This document shows, piece by piece, positions 60,310 to 64,000 of a stretch of DNA of 64,000 bases. How positions within the stretch are numbered: the stretch's first letter is position 1; every line of letters begins with the position of its first letter. The position numbers and the translations under genes are program-made. The DNA comes from Candidatus Rokuibacteriota bacterium (lineage in GTDB: Bacteria > Methylomirabilota > Methylomirabilia > Rokubacteriales > CSP1-6). The stretch lies in the NCBI GenBank assembly GCA_003220435.1, contig QHSL01000015.1:1-64000 (forward strand). The letters are read 5' to 3'. The notes under the pieces were generated by a model, which did no database searches, had not been told where the DNA came from, and saw nothing but the letters and a program-made list of their open reading frames with translations.

Positions 60310-61121
60310 TCGGAGAACTGCGCCGCGCGCCAGCGGAGCGCGGCGCCCAGCCCTTCCTTCTCGCGGATCTCGTCGAACTTGACGCCGACCTCGGTCCGGG
60401 CGGCGTAGAGGCCCGCCAGCACGTCGAGCCCGGCGCGGATCGCGTTGCGGAAGCCCGCCGCGTCGGCGCCCCGGTTGATCGCGAGCTTGGTCGCGGCGAG
60501 CGCTTCGGGGGACATGAGGGCCATTCGGCGCGCGAACTTCAGCGTCGCCGCCTCGAGCTCGGCGCCCGGAACGACACGGTTCACCATCCCGTACTGGAGC
60601 GCCGTCCTGGCATCGATGGGATCGCCAAGATAGAGCAGCTCGCGGGCGCGCTTGAAGCCGATGATGAACGGCATGATGAGCGCGGGGCCGACGTTGGAGA
60701 AGCGGATCTCCGGCTCGCCGAACATCGCATCGTCGGCGGCGATCGTGATGTCGCACATCATCACCAGCTCGCAGCCGCCGCCCAGGCAGTGGCCGCGAAC
60801 GGAGGCGATCACCGGCTTCTTCATGTCCCAGGGCGTCATCTCGAGCGCGACGTCGTCGGTGAGCGACTCGTGCCAGGCCAGCGCGTTGCCCTTGCGCGCC
60901 GCGCGCGCCGGGTTGGGCGAGATGTCGTAGCCGGCGCAGAAGCTCCGCCCCTCGGCGCGCAGCACCACGACGCCGGTGGCAGGATCGCGGTCGGCCTCGT
61001 TGAGGCGCTCGACCAGCGCGCGCCGGAGCTCCGCGCTGATCGCGTTGAGCTTGTCGGGGCGATTCAGCGTGACGATGCCGATGCGTCCGTCGATACGATA
61101 GGTCACGATCGGGTCGGCCAT
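60306..61121 (-). CDS. Enoyl-CoA hydratase/isomerase family protein
   Basis: The 271-aa crotonase-fold protein has IGIVTLNRPDKLNAISAELRRALVERL, VLRAEGRSFCAGYDISPN (oxyanion Gly) and VIASVRGHCLGGGCELVMMCDITIAADDAMFGEPEIRFSNVGPAL. The Glu in FGEPEIRF is in the place of a hydratase acid/base. It is on the opposite strand to the plus-strand crotonase, and the two genes share the last four bases at their stops. The ATG at 61121 has AGGAAAC-like sequence upstream (weak). It hydrates or isomerises an acyl-CoA in beta-oxidation or a similar route. Confidence 0.88.
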   Translation of the reverse strand: MADPIVTYRIDGRIGIVTLNRPDKLNAISAELRRALVERLNEADRDPATGVVVLRAEGRSFCAGYDISPNPARAARKGNALAWHESLTDDVALEMTPWDMKKPVIASVRGHCLGGGCELVMMCDITIAADDAMFGEPEIRFSNVGPALIMPFIIGFKRARELLYLGDPIDARTALQYGMVNRVVPGAELEAATLKFARRMALMSPEALAATKLAINRGADAAGFRNAIRAGLDVLAGLYAARTEVGVKFDEIREKEGLGAALRWRAAQFSD

Positions 61122-61194
61122 GTTTCCTCCCGCACGGAGTGTAGCGCAAGTGCGGCAGCGACAGACGGCGCTTGAAGGACCGCCGGGCGCGGGT

Positions 61195-61200
61195 TAGCAT
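61195..61200 (+). promoter_or_regulatory. TAGCAT box 7 nt before LLM start
   Basis: TAGCAT lies 7 nt before the ATG at 61208, with no Shine-Dalgarno. Member of the leaderless set. Confidence 0.4.
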
Positions 61201-61207
61201 CGCGCGC

Positions 61208-62308
61208 ATGCCCGTCGAGTTCATCGGGATGATCGGCGTTCGGCCCGAGGGCGCCGACGGCGCGGCCGTCCACGTCATCGGCGGCGCCATCGATCGCGAG
61301 TGGACGCGCGAGTTCGCGCAGGCGCACGAGCGCGCCGGCTTCGATCGCGTGCTGGTCGGCTACACCTCCACCTCGGCCGACGGCTTTCTGGTCGCCGCCT
61401 ACGCCGCGTCCGTCACCGAGCGCCTCTCTTATCTCCTGGCCCATCGGCCGGGCTTCGTCGCGCCCACGCTCGCGGCGCGAAAGGCGGCCACGCTGGACCA
61501 CTTCACGGGCGGCCGCCTGGCCCTGCACGTCATCACCGGCGGCAGTGACGGCGAGCAGGCGCGCGACGGCGACTGGCTCGACCACGACACCCGCTATCGG
61601 CGCACCGACGAGTATCTCGAGATCGTGCGCCGCGTATGGACGTCGGAGAAGCCCTTCGATTACGCGGGCGAGTTCTATCGGATCAAGGGCGCGTTCTCCG
61701 ACGTCAAGCCGCTGCAACAGCCGGCGATCCCGCTCTACTTCGGCGGTGCCTCGGGTCCGGCGCCGGTCGTCGGCATCAAGCACTGCGACGTGTACGCGCT
61801 GTGGGGTGAGCCGCTGGCGGCGGTGCGCGAGCGCGTCGCCGAGGTCCGCGGGCTGGCGACGCGCCTGGGCCGCCAGGTGCGCTTCAGCGTGTCGACGCGG
61901 CCGATCATCGCGCCCACCGAGGCGAAGGCGTGGGAGCGCGCTCAGGCGATCCTGGCGCGGGTGCGGGCGGCGCGGCCGACGATCGTGGGCGAGGGCGCGG
62001 GCATCCGCCCGCAGGCGGAGGGCGCGCGACGGCTCGTCGACTTCGCCGAGCGCGCCGACGTCTACGACAAGCGTCTCTGGATGCCGATCGCGGCCGCGAT
62101 GGGCGGGGCCGGCAACACCACCGCGCTGGTGGGCACGCCCGAGCAGGTTGCCGAGTCGCTCCTCGACTACTACGACGCCGGCGTCACGACGTTGCTCATC
62201 CGCGGCTTCGATCCCCTGAACGACGCGGTGGAGTACGGCCGCGAGCTGATCCCCCTGGTGCGCGCGGAGGTCGCGCGGCGCGACCGCGCTGCCGCCGTCA
62301 TCGCGTGA
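61208..62308 (+). CDS. LLM class flavin-dependent oxidoreductase (SsuD-like)
   Basis: The 366-aa protein resembles alkanesulfonate monooxygenase-like LLM proteins. It has MPVEFIGMIGVRPEGADGAAVHVIGGAIDREWTREFAQAHERAGFDRVLVGYTSTSADGF, ATLDHFTGGRLALHVITGGSDGEQARDGD and LPQQPAIPLYFGGASGPA-like segments (PLQQPAIPLYFGGASG). SsuD uses FMNH2 to desulfonate alkanesulfonates; that substrate is only one possibility here. The start has TAGCAT 7 nt upstream and no Shine-Dalgarno. Its stop overlaps the CaiB start (GTGA). Confidence 0.87.
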   Translation: MPVEFIGMIGVRPEGADGAAVHVIGGAIDREWTREFAQAHERAGFDRVLVGYTSTSADGFLVAAYAASVTERLSYLLAHRPGFVAPTLAARKAATLDHFTGGRLALHVITGGSDGEQARDGDWLDHDTRYRRTDEYLEIVRRVWTSEKPFDYAGEFYRIKGAFSDVKPLQQPAIPLYFGGASGPAPVVGIKHCDVYALWGEPLAAVRERVAEVRGLATRLGRQVRFSVSTRPIIAPTEAKAWERAQAILARVRAARPTIVGEGAGIRPQAEGARRLVDFAERADVYDKRLWMPIAAAMGGAGNTTALVGTPEQVAESLLDYYDAGVTTLLIRGFDPLNDAVEYGRELIPLVRAEVARRDRAAAVIA

Positions 62309-63540
62309 TCGAGCGACCCGCGAGGCTACAGACCGTGGAAGAAGCGCTGAGCGACGTCACCGTGCTCGACCTGGGGCAGGTCATCGCCATGCCCTTCTGC
62401 ACGATGCTGCTGGCCGACCTGGGCGCCCGGGTGATCAAGGTCGAGTCGCGCGATCGGGGGCGCGAGCGCGTGTCGCTCGGCATCAAGCGCAAGCGCGGCG
62501 GGGTCGAGGAGCGCGTGCCGGCCGCGCAGTACCGTGACCGGAACAAGCTTGCGATCACGCTGGAGCTGAAGACCGCGAAGGGCGTGGAGCTCTTCAAGGA
62601 GCTTGTGAAACGCTCGGACGTCGTGACCGAGAACTTCAGCGTGGGCACGCTCGAGCGGCTCGGTCTGGGTTACGACGACCTCCGGAAGGTCAAGCCCGAT
62701 ATCGTCTACGCCTCGATCACCGCGTTCGGCCAGCACGGGCCCTACGCCGCCCAGCGGGGCTATGACATGCTGGCGCAAGCGATCAGCGGGTACATGAGCA
62801 TCACCGGGTTCCCCGACAATCCGCCCACGCGATCGGGCCAGTCCATCTCGGACTACTACGCCGGTATGCTGTGCGCCTTCAGCATCGTGTCCGCGCTCCA
62901 TTACCGCAATCGGACCGGCAAGGGACAGCGCATCGACCTGGCGCTGCTCGACAGCCTCGTGGTCGCGCTGGACAATCTCGGAGAGCGCTACACCGTCGGC
63001 GGCGAGGTCCTGACGCGGGCCGGGAACGTCTCGTTCGGTGGGTCGAGCTCAGGCGTCTATCCGACGACCGATGGGTACGTCGCGATCGCGGCCGGCGCGA
63101 GCGACGCGGTGTGGCGCCGGTTTTGCGAGCTCATCGGCCGGGACGATCTCACTCGCGATCCCCGCTTCGCCGCCGCGGCGGCGCGGCGTGACCGCCGCGA
63201 CGAGGTCGCCGCCATCATCCAGCGCTGGACGGAGCAGCGTCCCAAGGCCGAGGTGGTGCGCACGCTGTCCACGGCGGGCGTACCGGCGGCGCCGGTCAAC
63301 AACGTGACCGAGATGGTCGCCGACCCGCAGGTGCAGGCACGCGAGATGTTCGTGGAGCTCGATCACCCGACGTACGGGAAGGTGAAGACGACGGGCACGC
63401 CGCTCAAGCTCTCGGAGACACCGGGGCGGGTACGCTGGCTGGCTCCGCAGCCCGGCGAGCACAACGAGGAGGTGTTCGTGGGGCTTCTCGGCTACTCCAA
63501 GGACGACCTCGCGCGGTGGCGAGGCGAGGGCGTGATCTAG
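62305..63540 (+). CDS. CaiB/BaiF family CoA transferase
   Basis: The 411-aa family III CoA transferase has VLDLGQVIAMPFCTMLLADLGARVIKVESRDRG near the N-terminus, the conserved Asp in RGYDMLAQAISG, GQSISDYYAGMLCAFSIVSALHYRNRTGKGQRIDLALLDS, and the tail APVNNVTEMVADPQVQAREMFVELDHPTYG. It moves CoA between acids, for example formyl, benzylsuccinate or carnitine. GTG at 62305 is coupled to the LLM stop. The pair suggests CoA activation of an acid that the LLM also handles (inference). Confidence 0.92.
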   Translation: MIERPARLQTVEEALSDVTVLDLGQVIAMPFCTMLLADLGARVIKVESRDRGRERVSLGIKRKRGGVEERVPAAQYRDRNKLAITLELKTAKGVELFKELVKRSDVVTENFSVGTLERLGLGYDDLRKVKPDIVYASITAFGQHGPYAAQRGYDMLAQAISGYMSITGFPDNPPTRSGQSISDYYAGMLCAFSIVSALHYRNRTGKGQRIDLALLDSLVVALDNLGERYTVGGEVLTRAGNVSFGGSSSGVYPTTDGYVAIAAGASDAVWRRFCELIGRDDLTRDPRFAAAAARRDRRDEVAAIIQRWTEQRPKAEVVRTLSTAGVPAAPVNNVTEMVADPQVQAREMFVELDHPTYGKVKTTGTPLKLSETPGRVRWLAPQPGEHNEEVFVGLLGYSKDDLARWRGEGVI

Positions 63541-63547
63541 CGCGTGA

Positions 63548-64000
63548 TCAGCGGCAGCGCCGCGCGCGCCCGATCCAGCCGGCGCCGACCAGGCTGAGGG
63601 CGAGCAGGGCCACCGTGCCGGGCTCGGGGACGGCTTCCGGGCCACGCACCTCAGCCTGCTGTGCCAGCACCGAGAAGGCGACCTCGCCGATCCCGCAGAA
63701 CGGCGACGGATCGCCGATCGGCTGCGGGCAGCCGCTGATGTCGAATCGGAAGAAGCGCGCCGAGATCGCCTCCCACCCGAAGACCTGTGCGCCGTACGGC
63801 TGATCGGCCGGGTTGTCGACGGGCGAGATCGAGATCAAGCTCACGAACGTCTCGCCGTCGAGCGAGTAGGAGATTCGCCCGGTCCCGAACCCGCTCAACT
63901 CCTCGTTCCACAGGGCAAGCCGATCGACGGTCGAGAGCCGACCGAGGTCGTAGGTGACAGTGGCCTGGGTGGTGCCGAGCGCGGTGAACCATTCGTTGTT
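63548..64000 (-). CDS. PEP-CTERM sorting-domain protein, C-terminal part (cut by window edge)
   Basis: The visible 150 C-terminal residues (gene extends past 64000) have a discoidin/F5-8 type C-like beta domain (WNEELSGFGTGRISYSLDGETFVSL ... EAISARFFRFDISGC) and end with VPEPGTVALLALSLVGAGWIGRARRCR. The VPEP motif, TM segment and Arg-rich tail form a PEP-CTERM sorting signal, which exosortase (EpsH/XrtA) recognises in Gram-negative biofilm formers. The exosortase is not in the window. Function is probably adhesion or matrix attachment. Confidence 0.85.
   Translation of the reverse strand, partial: NNEWFTALGTTQATVTYDLGRLSTVDRLALWNEELSGFGTGRISYSLDGETFVSLISISPVDNPADQPYGAQVFGWEAISARFFRFDISGCPQPIGDPSPFCGIGEVAFSVLAQQAEVRGPEAVPEPGTVALLALSLVGAGWIGRARRCR

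Noticed and set aside
1-64000. Insertion sequences, phage genes, toxin-antitoxin or defence genes
   Set aside because: No transposase, integrase, terminase, restriction or CRISPR-associated protein was recognised in any frame.

Overview
This window is very GC-rich (about two thirds G+C or more by eye, not counted), densely coded, and has no tRNA, rRNA, CRISPR array, insertion sequence or phage gene that I can recognise. Its gene content is catabolic: four LLM-type flavin oxidoreductases, UbiD, CaiB/BaiF, enoyl-CoA hydratases, a Rieske dioxygenase, amidohydrolases, VOC dioxygenase-like proteins, and several peptide-type and NitT/TauT-type ABC transporters. A GspE/PulE ATPase, an MlaC-like protein and a PEP-CTERM protein point to a Gram-negative envelope. 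By inference it resembles a soil or subsurface bacterium of the Candidatus Rokubacteria/Methylomirabilota type or a metabolically similar lineage; no marker gene here proves that.

Layout. 1-4.8 kb: a cupin-like fragment, then alpha/beta hydrolase, tandem VOC protein and LLM oxidoreductase, then a PGG-repeat secreted protein coupled to a lipoprotein. 4.8-7 kb (minus): hydroxyacid dehydrogenase, CMD/AhpD-like protein with an in-frame UGA, and MaoC. 7-16.9 kb: amidohydrolase, class II aldolase, P-loop protein, a TctC/TctA deletion remnant, UspA, an XRE-cupin regulator with its aromatic amino acid decarboxylase, VOC protein, serine protease lipoprotein, DUF1344-like protein and M4 protease. 17-24 kb: hydrolase, peptide-binding protein, EamA exporter, SDR, LLM, GNAT and a broken beta-lactamase-like gene. 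24-33.4 kb: an aromatic catabolism block (FAH, aldo/keto reductase, FAD monooxygenase, a NitT/TauT transporter split over both strands, MlaC-SPOR, Rieske dioxygenase). 33.4-37.8 kb: enolase-superfamily protein, acyl-CoA-ligase-like protein, an 80-bp tandem duplication abutting a truncated molybdopterin oxidoreductase, and an orphan sugar permease. 37.8-51.8 kb: two peptide-type ABC systems, an alpha/beta hydrolase, an M50 protease and a glucose/sorbosone dehydrogenase. 52-64 kb: GspE/PulE ATPase, HpcH aldolase, amidohydrolase, YfcE-like phosphoesterase, UbiD, LLM, two enoyl-CoA hydratases, LLM, CaiB and a PEP-CTERM protein.

Three signals stand out. (1) A family of about 50-bp hairpin repeats occurs 11 times. 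Its middle stem has five different but always fully paired sequences. Ten of the 11 copies lie at gene 5' ends, most a few bases upstream of a Shine-Dalgarno sequence, and three are translated in frame as N-terminal tails. (2) The CMD/AhpD-like gene at 5301-5888 has UGA exactly where the second cysteine of its CxxC motif belongs, followed by a hairpin that fits the bacterial SECIS description, so it is a candidate selenoprotein. (3) Several genes without a Shine-Dalgarno sequence have a TANNNT box 6-8 nt before the start codon, suggesting leaderless transcripts; two other genes have good sigma-54 promoter matches.

The region also carries several clean deletion scars (TctC/TctA, beta-lactamase, molybdopterin oxidoreductase, alpha/beta hydrolase), so it appears to be shedding genes. 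No gene-free stretch exceeds 300 bases; the longest are about 247 bases (15068-15315, with a candidate sigma-54 promoter) and about 283 bases (47391-47673, mostly a gene remnant).
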